Below are positions 33,101-45,342 of a DNA stretch of 64,000 nt, in pieces. The DNA comes from Notospermus geniculatus. Its lineage: Eukaryota; Nemertea; Pilidiophora; Heteronemertea; Lineidae. Under the pieces are notes generated by a model. The model was not told the DNA's origin, did not search any database, and saw only the letters and a program-made list of their open reading frames with translations. The stretch covers positions 202,430 through 266,429 of the forward strand of contig NMRB01000410.1 in NCBI GenBank assembly GCA_002633025.1. Reading direction: 5' to 3'. A program made the position numbers and the translations under genes. Positions within the stretch are counted from its first letter, which is position 1; every line of letters begins with the position of its first letter.

Positions 33101-36100
33101 ATCGGGAATTAACGGCCCGTATTTTAGAATGCTTCTCAACGTAAAGAATTCCTCAAGGCTATTGTTCTCAACAGGAGAACAATAATAGCCTTGAGGAACT
33201 CCTTTACGTTGAGGAGCATTCTAAAATCGGGCCTACATCTTTTTCCTGTCAGTTTAGACTGGGGAGGGAGGACGGTTTTGTGCAAATTCGGTGGTGATCT
33301 TTTGTTGACAATAGGCTACCAGACGTTTTTGCTAGAGGAGTTTTCGCAAAGCCCCCGAAACGCCAACGCGAACGCCAATCCCATTGTTCGATGCCTAGCA
33401 GAGAACAGCGAACCAGGGTAGGCGTTCGCGTCGGCGTTTCGGGGGCTTTGCGAAAACTCTCCATTGTGATGGGGTAAAACATAAACCCGAAATTGGTATT
33501 ATAGGTAATAGGCTGAATCTGGTGGGGAAAAGAGACCCATTTTGTTCCAGCCGAAGTCTTGCCGAAAAAGCTTGCAGGAGTTTCGGTATGGGCGGCATTT
33601 GCCGCCAAAAAAGGATATTTCCGCAGAGGGGAATATTTCTCTGCAGGAGCACTATTGCGAAATTTGATTTTCTATATTTCAGATAAATAGCAGTATCCTG
33701 ATGTTTCGACAGGATGAGCCGAAATTTCCAGCATCATACTGCAGCCCGACTTGTGGGCCAGGCCAATCTAAGCGATACCTCACCGGCGAAAAGTGTTGCT
33801 GGAACTGCATAAACTGTACACGTTGGCAGTACTTGTCCCGCGAGGATAAGTGCGTTGAGTGCGACTACGGGAGCAAACCTGACGTGCACAAGACTACGTG
33901 TATTGAAATTCCACCGGAAGTGATGCAGCAGGATAACCCAATCGCAATTGCTGCACTCGTGTACGCTTCCGCGGGGATTATAGTGACCGTTTTCGTGATA
34001 TGTGTGTTCGTTATGTACCAGGAGACGCCAGTGGTGAAGGCGTCGGGGCGGGAACTCAGTTTCGTGCTTCTCGTTGGAATATTACTAAGTTACGGCATGA
34101 CGTTTTTTATCACAACAAAACCGACGCATATTATTTGTGGTCTACAAAAATTCGGGATAGGACTTTGCTTCAGTATTTGTTATGGTGCAATTTTGACTAA
34201 AACTAATCGTATAGCACGGATTTTTCGCGCGGGAAAACGGACCGTACGTAGACCGAAGTTTATAAGCCCGCTTTCTCAGCTGTTGATATGCTCTGGGCTC
34301 GTGGTAATACAGGTCGCCATAGGGACGTGTTGGCTGATATACCGACCCCCTAAAGCGGGGCCGCATTATCCAACCAGAGCACAGCATCAACTAGTATGCA
34401 AATCGGCGGTGGGACTCGAATACATGATTGGCTTAGGCTATCCAGTACTTTTAATAATAATCTGCACAGTGTACGCGGTTTTGACGCGCAAAATCCCAGA
34501 GGCCTTCAACGAATCTAAGCACATTGGATTTACCATGTACACTACATGCATCATATGGCTTGCTTTCGTCCCAATATACTTCAGCACAGCTAACAATATC
34601 AAGATACGACTTGGGACTTTGTGTTTCTCAATAAGTCTGAGCGCGACTATAGCGCTAATATGCCTATTTACGCCTAAACTTTATATCATTCTGCTTCGAC
34701 CGGAGCGCAATGTCCGCCAGTCCATGATGTCTTCAAAGACTCTTTCCCTATCCAAGCAAAACTCGTCTCATAGCCGTGTGGACTCAGGTACTCAGTCGGA
34801 CGGTGAGCTCCTATCACAGACATATCTCTAGCTAACTTAAGGTGCCTCTCCACGTGAGAGATTTTCTCGGTTTGATTGGCCCATGGCAACTCAACTTTGA
34901 ACAGTTGTTTAGGTCATTGGTCTTAGCATACGCCGTAAGGAAACAAAACGTGGTGATCTGCCCCATAGGTAAGCCACCTTTATGGAGCACGAGAAAATTC
35001 TCACGTGGAGCAGCGTCTTAAGTGCTGCTCCACGTGAGAGTTTTCTCGCGCAAGTTGGCTCTCAATGGGCAATTCAACCACAGAAAATTGTGGACAACCG
35101 TTTGTGGCATTGTGTCAGCATAATCCGTAAGAAACCAACAATGGTGAATTGCCCATTATTGAGAGCCAACTCCACGAGAAAACTCTCACGTGGAGGTGCG
35201 CCTTTAGTTGCCTCTCCACGTGAAAGTTTTCCCGCAAGTTGGCTCTCAGCCTTTAAAAAATACAGGCAATCATTTCTTGCATTGGTCTTTGCATAAGTTC
35301 TAAGCAAACGAAAAATGGTAAATTGTGCCTTGAGGGCCAACTCACGCCAGAAAACTCTCACGTGGAGAAGCACCTTGACCCGTTAACCCTGTGTACATAG
35401 GTCTAATATCCCTGTTTTCTTAGAGCAATAACATTTTTATAACCCTGTGTACATAGAACTACTAGAACAGTAACCCTATTTTATAACCCTGTGAACAAAT
35501 AACCTTTTTTCTTGCACAATAACCCCTATGTACATGTAAGTAGAAAAAAATAACCCAACCTATTATGAGTGTACATAGTAGAACTCAATTTAATCCTGCG
35601 TACTTTAGTACAGTAATGATGTGTAACATTGTGTTTCTAAGTACAGTAATCTACTGGGTACAGTATAGCCTTGTGTACTGAGTACAGTAACCTTGTGTAA
35701 CTTATATTCGTCGTGGCGACGACCCCCCGCCATGTTGGTTTTTACGAAGTTTTTGCGCACGCACTTACAATACATGTATCTCGTGGGCAAAGCAACGCAT
35801 ATGATTGGTCGGGAGTTACGGATTTGCCCACCAGGTGTAACTGCGCATGTGCAGTTTGCAAGAAATCTAAGATGGCGGGGGCCGTCGAAACGATGAATTG
35901 TGTACTCAGTACAACCAGGGTGGGAAAAAAACCCGACTGCTACAACTTATTAGTCTTTGTACCGGTTGGCCGACAATAAATCAGCAATCTTGTGCGGTGT
36001 GCATAGCTAAATAACTGCCTAACTCCTTCAACAAACCGTTGTTTCGTTTCCCGCTTTTGTACAACATAGAAAGTTTTTCTCTTTTTATGTGTGAACTCTT

Positions 36101-38542
36101 TCATAAAGCTCCCGAAAATAATTTGTACTGGTAAACTTGAGCAACGTGTACGAAGCTGTAGCCAGCCCTGTGAAGCCCTTCTCAACTTGTGAGAAAACAG
36201 CCGACAATGTTTCCGATCTTTCGAGAGAACAGAAAACAATGCATTGCATAAACTTCGAGTAGTTCTGAGCATGCTCATTCTCTCACTTCCGGCGCTTTAC
36301 AACTTCTTTCGTTCTCCTACGCGTGACCTATACCCCAACCTTGCATGTATTACACACCCGACTTATCTAACTTTACTCTCCGACTTGTTTTGATTAATGT
36401 CACATGACCTTTAATTATTTCTGTTAATCCTCTTCTTTTAGAAATAAATAATTTTCCATGATTTATCCTTACCAAAACTCTTCCAGTCTTATTTTTATTT
36501 CATTTTTTCCCTCTGCATGGAAGTTTATTTTGTCTCCTGATTGATAACATATTGTTAGCTGTCTCCTGAAAAAGAATATTACAATTTGACGAATGAAGCT
36601 TGCGACAACTGCCGGTAAAAAGTAAGAAAGATTAGTGGTTTATTTCTCTCTGAAGAGAAACCACAGCGCCATCATACTTCTGTTGGTGGAACTACCGCGA
36701 TTGAGGTCATGAGCAATACTGTTCCTTTCAATGAGAAATAGACAAAGGATCATAATCTGAATGGCTTTCAAGATTTCTGCAGCAGCGACACCAGGGCCCA
36801 TATTCATAAAACTACTTAAGTCTAAGTGTGACACTTATCCTTTGTTCAACACAAACGGTAAGTATCACACTTTGACTCAAATAGTTTTATGAATATGGGC
36901 GCAGGGGCCTAAAATTACCCGGTCTTGCAGAGGGAAGGTGGCACCATACTGCAAACTTTCTGCCATATTGTTACAAAAGCAATGTTTCACCATCATTTAT
37001 TGAATATCCTCGACCTGGTCGACGAATTAATTGCAATCAGCCCTGAACAGGTTTATTCAATAATTTGCATCATTCTAACTTCGTATAGAGAGGTGCCTTC
37101 GATATACATTTACGTACTGTAAAGTCGCGTTTAAGAGGCCATGTTGACAAGTGCTAAAATCAGTTAGTAGGCCAGTATTACTGATGTTTAGAAATAGGGC
37201 CTTTATCTGCTTGGCTCTAGCCTGCTAAAATTCCCTCCCACTAAACGGGATCCAAGCCGACCTGTCAAAGAAAAAGGCCCAGTGATTAATTCTGGCACCT
37301 GTCAACATGACCTCTTAAACGTGATTTTACAGTATGTTTTGAAAACTCATGTCTCATTCATTTGCGCGCGCAGACGAGCATCCAAACAAACGACTTGGCC
37401 AACAAGCAGTCGACCAACCTGTTAAATTTGTAAACAGGATGTGAAATTCGGTTTGTGACTATAATTGAACACGTCGGCTTCAAAGGAGCCTGAGATTGTT
37501 AGTGTTTGAGATTATTCGCCCAATGGACGGCCAGCTTTTATCTTCTTAATGAACCTAATTAAGATTTTAATTGACAGTGATCCGACCACGTCGTTTGAAG
37601 TATTTTTCACTTGGTTGGTTGCGCTTGAAGGTTTGGTACAGAGTACATCGTTGGCGTTACGTTGTGTGCTGAAGCTGCTGGTAGCAGTGAGAACATCACT
37701 GCCAGCCATGTCTGTGAGCTAAATCAGTAGTACAGTGACTGAATATGAAATCAAGTACACGGTTCTGTATTCGACATCAGAAGTACAGATTCTGTATTCA
37801 AACTTTTCGTCTCCTGCATTTTGTATTCAAAATAGACCAAGCACAGTTTAAGTGTTCTGAATCTGACGCTCAGTTTCTGTATTCAAATGCAGAAGTACAG
37901 ATTTTCTGTACAGATTTTCTGTATTCAAATGCAGAAGTACAGATTTTCTGTATTCAAATCAGAAGTACAGATTTTCTCTATTCAAATCAGAAGTACAGTT
38001 CAGAAATACAGTCTGTGTTTAAATTAGAAGTACAGTTTCTGTATTCGAAATCAGAAGTACAGTCTCTGTATTCGAAATCAGGCGTACAGTTTTTGTATTG
38101 AAAATCAGAAGTACAGTTTCTGTATTCAAATTAGAAGTACAGTTTCTGTATTCGAAGCCATGCGTAAACAGTTTCTGTACTGAAAATCAGAAGTACAGTT
38201 TCAGTAGACGAAATATGAAGTACGGATTCGGTGTTCTAACTTTTCATTTCTCATGCATTTTGTTTTCTAAACCAGAAGTACAGATTCTGTATTCGTACTT
38301 TTCAGTTTATTAGTATTCATCATTCTGTGTTCAGAATACAGAAAGTACTGTTTTATCTCAACTTTCCATATTCTCTTTCAGAGCTAGAGCTTCATCAACG
38401 CCTCAAGCCCTCCACCTCCATGAGCAGCGGCCTCAGCCGGTCGACCAGCGCAACACAAACCTATAGCAACGGTACAAGCATTAGCACCCAAACTCTGGAC
38501 AGCATTGGACAGGAATTCGACGATATGGACGTGCAGTTATAG
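30175..38542 (+). CDS. Second, 5'-incomplete metabotropic glutamate receptor copy
   Basis: Exons corresponding to the first copy: 30175-30317 or 30472-30614, 30864-31151, 32336-32441, 32921-33057, 33683-34802 and 38382-38542. Lengths and phases are the same as in copy 1. The Cys-rich/transmembrane exon gives the same protein as copy 1, and the few base differences noticed there are silent. The Gln at the Lys409-equivalent position is present (31101-31103). Exons matching 12731, 16479 and 18191 do not exist upstream of it, so it cannot by itself make a receptor. It could be an allelic haplotype misplaced by assembly, a recent partial tandem duplication, or a cassette used alternatively with the shared 5' exons. 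I favour the first. Confidence 0.8.
30472..30614 (+). pseudogene. Extra copy of the GVIVFGSDQ exon
   Basis: A 297-bp repeat (about 30166-30370 and 30463-30660, including its CATCACC run) duplicates the 143-nt exon with intact acceptor and donor. Because 143 is not a multiple of three and the exon runs from phase 1 to phase 0, including both copies would break the frame; only one can be used per transcript. Confidence 0.8.
31179..31584. mobile_element. Foldback element, AG(G/C)GAGGTTT tips (receptor copy 2)
   Basis: Opens AGCGAGGTTTAGCACCTTTC and closes GGTGCTAAACCTGTCTATT. The arms include CCGACTCCGACTCCGAC and GCAGTCCGCTGTGGACATCC with their complements, around a loop of about 200 bp. It has the same flanks and position as the unrelated-armed element at 22066. 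Confidence 0.8.
31871..32236. mobile_element. Inverted-repeat element with 9-bp target duplication, copy 2 only
   Basis: GCTGAAAAGGTAAATGTCGT and CATTTACCCTTTCAGC ends are flanked by TCAATTGGC at 31862-31870 and 32237-32245. Copy 1 has a single TCAATTGGC there (about 22487). A 9-bp (or 8-bp) duplication points to a Mutator- or hAT-type source. No transposase is inside. Confidence 0.88.
33114..33233. mobile_element. Foldback element, second unit copy of 23364
   Basis: Same hairpin as 23364-23481, with small indels in one arm (AACGTAAAGAATTCC versus GAGGAACTCCTTTACGTT). Confidence 0.85.
33338..33461. mobile_element. MITE, AGAGTTTTCGCAAAGC family
   Basis: Counterpart of 23598 in the second unit. 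It keeps both arms, including CGCGAACGCC and GGCGTTCGCG. Confidence 0.85.
34838..35375. mobile_element. Three adjacent CTCCACGTGAGAG foldbacks, second unit
   Basis: Counterpart of 25268-25813 with minor indels. Confidence 0.85.
37745..38300. repeat. Minisatellite, unit about 27 bp, second unit
   Basis: Counterpart of 28432-28960. Copy number and internal order differ slightly between the two units. Confidence 0.9.
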
Positions 38543-38965
38543 CAATTACAGAATAATAGTACCTGTACAAATTATTTACACACGGTCGGGGAGGAATTTG
38601 ACTACATGGACGTATGGTTATAGCATTTGTTGATATTCCGATCGTGCAGTTTCATTTTAGGAACAATATTTTCAATTTAGGAACATTCTTTTCAATTTAG
38701 GAACAACTTTATCATTCGAGGTACAATTTCTTCGGTTGAAGAAGGAATTTTTTCTGCAATAAGGACACTAAAAGTTCTATACTAGTCCACGTTGGTCGTT
38801 TCTGGTCATTTGGACCTCTGGAATCGGGACCCCTCTCAGGAACGGCATCTGTTTAATTCCCAAAATGTCCTTAACAGAGGGGCTCCACTGTAGTTGCACG
38901 CAATGAGTAAGTTTCAGCAATACGCCAGAGTGGCCATCTTTTGGAAACGGAAAACGCTTTAAGGG

Positions 38966-41067
38966 GCAGAATGTTCATTGAAGGAGGTCCTTTGGGGGTC
39001 AAAGACCTGTAGTAGGGTACTCTCATGATATCACTTTTCACTTGACTCAAACCTTCTAACTTTGCGGACAAACAACATTAGCAGATAGTGTTTTCAACAA
39101 AGAAGTTAAGTGACCTTTTCATTTGTAGTAGCCGCCGTCTAGACAGGGATTATTGTAAAAAGGCCTCAGTCAAGAGTTTTATAACAGTGTCAACGATTTT
39201 AGAGAAGTGAGGACATTTGCCCGAAGGCGAGTTTCCTATTCCTACAGCAGAGTTTTTTTGTAATGATGCTATTCCGCAAGAATTAGTTCAGAAATGTGTG
39301 CAGCAGCTGTAGCTTCGATTCTGCAGTTCAGCTTTAAGTCCGCGATGAGATCGCAATTTTATTTTGTAGTTCAGCTTTAAGTTTCTGATTGATGTCGTGT
39401 GAGTGAATGAGGGGCCGTAGCTCATTTGTTGAAATCATTGAGCGTTAGTCGTGACAGCCAATCATCGATCATAGGCTGGATCAATTCCCAATCTCGCCGG
39501 CAGGGCAAAATACCAAGGTCGGTGGTGCCTGTCCTCCGTAATCACGTGATCGTCGTGGTCAACAAAAGAGAAATCAATGGTTTTTCGACCAATCAACGCG
39601 TTTCATCTGCTGCTTTTCGGTCGATCACGTGGAATGATGGACGACAGGCGCTACCGATCTCAGTGAATCCTACCGGTATGATCGGGAACCAATCTAATCT
39701 TAGGCCTGACCGATGTGCTTCCCAATGAAGAACTGACACCTTCGAAAGGCCTATGAAACTATAGTCTCGCTTGGCCAGACGCTACGGGCTCACCCCTTCG
39801 GTACATCACACTCCGCGTCTGGCTCTTTTAGAGCTTAACAGTCGTGAAGACCGCGTGGTGGCAGCACGGGTCCTTGGGTTTTCCCAACCTCGCTCGCTTT
39901 CTGACAATATGGCGAGTGGTCCAAGGTTGTCTGAGCAAACTATACCCCTGGGGACGAGGTTGGGTTTTTCCTGGAAGTAATTTCCGCGGGAATTATGAGT
40001 GAGAAAGCGTGGTGATTGGCTGGAGCCCAGTGTGGAGTGCCATCTAGTGGTGTTCCCGGCTTTTGAGCCCCAAATTAATGTGCCAGTGTGTAGGAGACCG
40101 GGACGTCGGATACACACTGGGGCCGAGTGTAATGAAACTACGGTAAAATGAATTGCTTTTCTAGTTATGTGTATTTTTTATACAAGAGAAATGTTTTAAA
40201 CATAAATGGCTAGAAATGTGTCAAAATTGTGATAGTATAGAATAGTATTTAATCTAAAGTTCCTCGAATATGCATATTCCTTGATCCCCAGGATTACTGT
40301 GTTTTCAGTTGTAGAAACTGGGTTTATTGATTTTTTACGTTGTTGGAACGATCATGACCACATGGCTTCATTACAATGTAGGAGTATTTAAGCATGTAAT
40401 GGTTAGAATTATTTCTTGAAGAACCTTCGCTGATTACATAAGTCCTTGACTGTTCTTTTTAACAAATGATTTTCTGATTAAGAATAAAACGACCCTTATT
40501 TTCAAAATTCTTCTTATTTTTGGGGGGTCCGTGACCCCCCTCCCGCCCTTCTTCATGCACAGGACCACTCAGAAGCAACTGGGCCGAATCGTCAGGTCGT
40601 GAACCCTTCCAAGACGTAGTCACGTGTCCGATGATGACGTCATACATGAGGACTGTGTCCTCTGGACTGAAATGCCAGTCACGGTTGAACATCATCAACA
40701 TTGTATGAAACTGAGGACACACAGGTCACGGGAAGGGTGGATAGCGCGTGCTGTCCACGTCCACGTGACCGGGCCACGCTTGTGGGACACATCTCGCCCT
40801 GCTGCCAGAAAAATTGGCGATGGATTCCGGGAGACAGATTCGTAAAGTACCGGTAAGTCGTTGGATTTAATCTAAATTCTATCCTCTGATCATCCTCAAG
40901 TCGTATCTAGTGCAAAATTATTGGGTTCAGCGAATCGTTGGCTGGTTGAATGCGGGTGGACGACAACAGCGGGTTGATACTCCATACATGTACCAGTAAT
41001 CTCCTGTTTCAAACCGCTACCCGCGCTCTGAAACTGCTGCAGTTGATGCAATCCTCAAGATATCTCT
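38966..41067. other. Intergenic sequence with dispersed repeats
   Basis: No gene recognised. 39430-39700 holds an imperfect inverted repeat (CCTGTCCTCCGTAATCACGTG / CACGTGGAATGATGGACGACAGG blocks) related to 6300 and 11710. 40530-40740 has an imperfect inverted GTCACGTG-containing segment. Open frames at 39426-39728 and 39771-40117 have no domain. Confidence 0.45.
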
Positions 41068-41200
41068 AAGGCTGTTTACATCGAGCAACACGTGACACGA
41101 ACACGCAGGCGAACAATGGCTTCACAAAGGATTCATCCCCATGAAACATTTGTTCGCCTGCGTGTTCGTGTCGCGTGTGCCTCGATGTAAACTCAGCCTT
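41068..41200. mobile_element. Foldback element, AAGGCT...TTTACATCGA family
   Basis: AAGGCTGTTTACATCGAG ... CTCGATGTAAACTCAGCCTT, with arms rich in ACACGAACACGCAGGCGAAC around CAATGGCTTCAC. It is distantly related to 60756 and 63131. Confidence 0.8.
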
Positions 41201-41785
41201 ATAGAGGGCGTTAGCTGTCCGATTCGGGGAATATCCCGCTGGGAATCTGCCGCGACTATGAATATACAGTGTACATTTTGTACACGTATCTTAGCCAATC
41301 AGAAAGTGTGTTACGGCGGCGTCGGTTAAACCTGTGATGATGGCTTACGATTGGCTCCCTCGTCAAACAGCGCCGTCCATTGATGATCCTTCGCCGTCAA
41401 TCATGCAAGTGTTTAGTGGGTCTATACCAACTGAATACTGGGGAGAAGTGTAACAGGCTATAGAGGAATCCCACTGACGATTGTGACGTCAGTGCCGCGA
41501 CGAGATGCCGCCATGCTGGACGTCACGTCCAACGCATTCGTAGCTTCAGATGACGTCCAACATGGCTGACGTGCGAATTATGACGTCAATGATGACGTCA
41601 GGTGAAGTTCCTCTATACCAGGGCCCAGTTCCTGAAACAGCGATAAATCTATCATGGCGCTAGGGATAACGCCACGATAGTGAGCGATAGCTAACGTGGC
41701 GCTAGTTAGTTGTTCCAGAGACAGCGTTAGGGGCAGCGACAGCTAGCGCTCCCTAACGCTGGCCCTAACGCTGGTTGCTAGGGTC

Positions 41786-42331
41786 GTGAGGTCATGTGAC
41801 TCCAAAATCAAGATGGCTGCCACAAGTACTGACAAAAAAAAGCAGAGGGAAAGGCAGCCCAATTTTAGCCATTCTGAGGTTGTGACAATTGTTCAACACG
41901 CCACACAAGAGCTTTCCATCCTCCGCGGTAAATTTGGATCCACCATAACCAACGAGATCAAGTATGCAAAGTGGGATGCCATCTCCAAGCTAGTCAACTC
42001 CCTCGGTGTCGCCCCAAGAACCCCGGACAAAATCAGGGAAAAGTGGAATAAGTTGGTTTCCGAAGCCAAAAAATACTACCAGGAAAGAAAAAGACATCAA
42101 GGAGGAACTGGAGGGGGTCCACCCTTCAAGTCAGATCCTATCAAAGAGTTGATTGTGGACTGCTTTAAAGATGATCCCAGCTTTAATGGCATCACTGGTG
42201 GCACTGAAAGTGCCATGCCCATGCCCAGCAGNTCGCCGGCCAAATCTCCCAATCAAGTGCATCCATCGGAAATCGATCTCTTTCTGAACTTTGCTATGAA
42301 AAACAACCCCAGGGGATGCCACCGCTGTTAA
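41786..42331 (+). CDS. Myb/SANT-like DNA-binding protein, PIF/Harbinger-associated type
   Basis: Single open frame of 181 codons, with one n at 42232. After a Lys-rich start (KKKQRERQPNFSHSE), residues about 25-110 form a Myb/SANT-like trihelix: KWDAISKLVNSLG, then RTPDKIREKWNKLVSEAKKY. This class is commonly the second, DNA-binding ORF of PIF/Harbinger transposons and is also found in host genes derived from them. The sequence in front (about 41630-41780) contains GGGCCCAGTTCCTGAAACAG and inverted GCGCTAG/CTAACG words resembling a transposon terminal region. No DDE transposase follows. The second in-frame Met (residue 10) is an equally good start. It could be a relic or a truncated element. 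Confidence 0.7.
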   Translation: MRSCDSKIKMAATSTDKKKQRERQPNFSHSEVVTIVQHATQELSILRGKFGSTITNEIKYAKWDAISKLVNSLGVAPRTPDKIREKWNKLVSEAKKYYQERKRHQGGTGGGPPFKSDPIKELIVDCFKDDPSFNGITGGTESAMPMPSXSPAKSPNQVHPSEIDLFLNFAMKNNPRGCHRC

Positions 42332-42630
42332 CTGGCCAAAACAATCAGATTGGGCACAGACTGCCCGGAACTGAAATCGACGCGCGGAGATAAGACGCGT
42401 GAATTCTCATGGGATTCGGGAATCGACGAGACTTCGAACTGTTACTTAATCTGAGAGCCAATCGGTAGAAAAGACCCGTCGGTTTTTTTCCTACATGAAT
42501 TGCAAAACTCCCCGACCTGCGGAATTGACGTGGCCCACTGGGACCACCCGTATCACCCACAAATTCTCCGGAGAAACTCCTGTGTTGTCGGGCACTATCA
42601 GCCGTTTTTCGCTGATTTTCAGTATAGTAG

Positions 42631-42755
42631 AGAGTTTTCGCAAAGCCCCCAAAACGTCGACGCGAACGTCTATCCTATTGTTGGCTGTTCTCTTCGTGGC
42701 ATCAAACAACGGGATTGGCGTTCGCGTTGGCGTTTCGGGGGCTTTGCGAAAACTC
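42631..42755. mobile_element. MITE, AGAGTTTTCGCAAAGC family
   Basis: Complete element, AGAGTTTTCGCAAAGCCCCC ... GGGGGCTTTGCGAAAACTCA, between the Myb-like ORF and the vWA/TSP1 gene. Confidence 0.85.
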
Positions 42756-43000
42756 ACTAGTACCGTGTTGTTGTCACGTGCATGCACCCTATCTGCTGAA
42801 ACCAAAACTTCTGAAATGCTTGCCGAGACAAAAGAGAAACGCAAACACGACCTCTATATTAAACCACGATTTTTCTTCATTTCGCGTTTTTTTTTGGGCA
42901 CAGAATGTGCCATATTCTTTTTTTCTAATTTTAGTTTTTCCCTGCATCCACGGGACTTCTGCCGACCCTGGAAAAGGTAAGGTCTCCTCTGTGATCCTTT

Positions 43001-45310
43001 TTAATACCCAAAATCCTCGTCGAGTCCCCTCCGATATTTCACCTCGTATTGCAACCTTTCCAAGGTCACTCTCCGAAGTTTCCATACCAACAGCGCAACC
43101 AAGATCACGTTCAGTAAAACTAGAATGATTACGACCACCGCCACCAGGTGGCGCCTCTCGCTAAGTTTGCGTCTCTTGCCGGGCAGTTTCCTGACTTCGG
43201 CTGTAAGTGGGAAAGAGGAATATGTTAATCAGCAACATCGTCTGAGGGAGGTAACGCCAAGGCGGCACTAACGTCATGTTAGTGACGAACACTGTTTTGA
43301 ACAAAAAGCAAATTCGTCTGCTACTGTCGATCGGTGATGTACCTACCTAACCGTATACTCGTCTGTTTATTGCACGGTCCAGCAGCGCCAACACACAGCC
43401 TCATAACCACAGGCATCCCGGGACATCTCCGAGATATATCTCCCATTCTATTTTTGCACGTCCTCTCTCGCTTCTGCGCGCCGTTACCGCACTCACTTGA
43501 ACAGTTCGACCAACGGGTCCACCACGTCCATTCAGCATCTGAAAAAAAGACGTCGGTTTTTCTATGTCCCTTTTCAAAATCTATATCAAAGGTCTGCTGA
43601 CTTGACCAATCAGAATCAGGTATTGATTGGTGCGAAGTTGACCTACATAATCAACCTCCTACCCGGATTGTCTCTGATTGGTCAGACGGCAATGACGGCA
43701 TCATAGTTAAATTTGAATTTAAAATTAGTTGAGCACAACGCAGCATCGAATTCGAATGGAAAAATGTACGGTGGACTATTTTGGGGTGCGCGAGACTGTT
43801 TGACGTTCGGAAATAGAATTTGAAAAGGGACACCCTGCCAAATTCCGGTTATCAAATCTTCGCCACGCCATGACAGTTGACACTGTGCTGAAACCCAAAC
43901 TTTCGGCCGAGTGTCCACAACATACCTTTTGGAATATAGAGGTGTAAACCCTGGCTATCATCATCACCATTATCGTCATCCTCATCATCATCATTTCGAT
44001 TATGTATAGTTTTTTTTCTGAAGACATAAGCAGGGGGCGTGTCGGCGCTTATGCGTTTTCTTGGTTTTAACAACAATCGATGGCGCACACCGCTTCTGTC
44101 ATCAGACTTGCGTCCCCTCTCATATTTTTTCACGACCTCACCAGTCAAGTTTTTCGGTGGGTGCCTGATATCGCCCTGTTTTACGTCGTGAACAATATTG
44201 GTCAGTGCATTCTTCAACTCCTGTTGGTTGTGGCAGGGTACGGTGTTGCAGCGTCTAAACTCATTTCTCTTTTCTTTTTCAACCTCGCAGTCTTCCATAA
44301 TAAGGTAATGGCGGTAGGTACAGTCACGCTTCCGTGCCTGGATACCCCCGCCGCAGGAGACGGTACACTTGGTCCATTCCGACCAGGCCGTGAAGGACTG
44401 GGACGAACCAGACTGAACACCTGAAAGAAACGAAAGACTTGACAAGAAAGAACAAGATGACATTGTAAATGTCTGATGGTTCCCGCTTGTTAAGAGGACC
44501 TTACAGGCATGACAGGCAGCCTGCTGGCAGCCATTTTGATCTGCTCAAATCAAATCATCAGGTTTGACCTTGACCTTGACCTCTGATCATCAAGGCCATT
44601 GCATAATCAAAATGGGCATCCTCAGTAACCTAATAGTGGGTGATATCATGCTTCCACCTCTGCCATAGGCAGAGATATATCAAATTATCAAAGTATGACC
44701 TTGACCTTGACCTCTGATCATCAAGGTCATTGCATAATCGAAATGGGCATCCTCAATAACCTAAGTATGGGTGATATCATGCCTCTACCTTTACCACAGG
44801 CAGAGATATTTCAAATTATCAAGTTTGATATATCAAAATCTCATGATATTTCGAACACCCGGACACTTGAGGCTGAGAATTTCAACATAGTCCAGTCCTT
44901 GGATAAGTAGGCATGAACTAAGACTTGTTTCATGTTGCTCAGTTGACAGTATGGCAAGTTATCTGAAAATATCAAATTCGTGATATCGATATCACCATGA
45001 TCCCAACATCTCACATCAAAAGTAATCAGCCCATTCAATTCCTAAGGTATGAAAACCTAAGGGTAGAACTTATTTCCATTGCTGTAGGTGTTGAAGGAGC
45101 CGAGTTATGCCATCAGATAAAAGCGTGACAGACAAAATATCAAGTCCGATATGTTGATTACATCATGATGGAGACATCTGAGATTGAAAATTATTGGCTC
45201 ATTGGATTGCCCAGGTTGACAAACCTAGGGGTAGGATTTGTTTCCAAGGCTCTAGCTGTTCAAGGAGATGAGATATGAAGGTGTGACAGACCGGACACAC
45301 AGATACACAG

Positions 45311-45342
<32 letters not shown>

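Larger units (their letters stand above)
29844..38965. repeat. Direct duplication, second copy (9.1 kb)
   Basis: Counterpart of 21044-29842. It carries an extra exon copy (30472), a different foldback (31179) and an extra 366-bp element (31871). It lacks the elements at 23934 and 27250 and the extra exon at 29030. Confidence 0.92.

Noticed and set aside
44080-44424. 114-codon plus-strand frame
   Set aside because: It is antisense to the TSP1 exon, whose six-Cys pattern and phase-matched splice sites support the minus strand.
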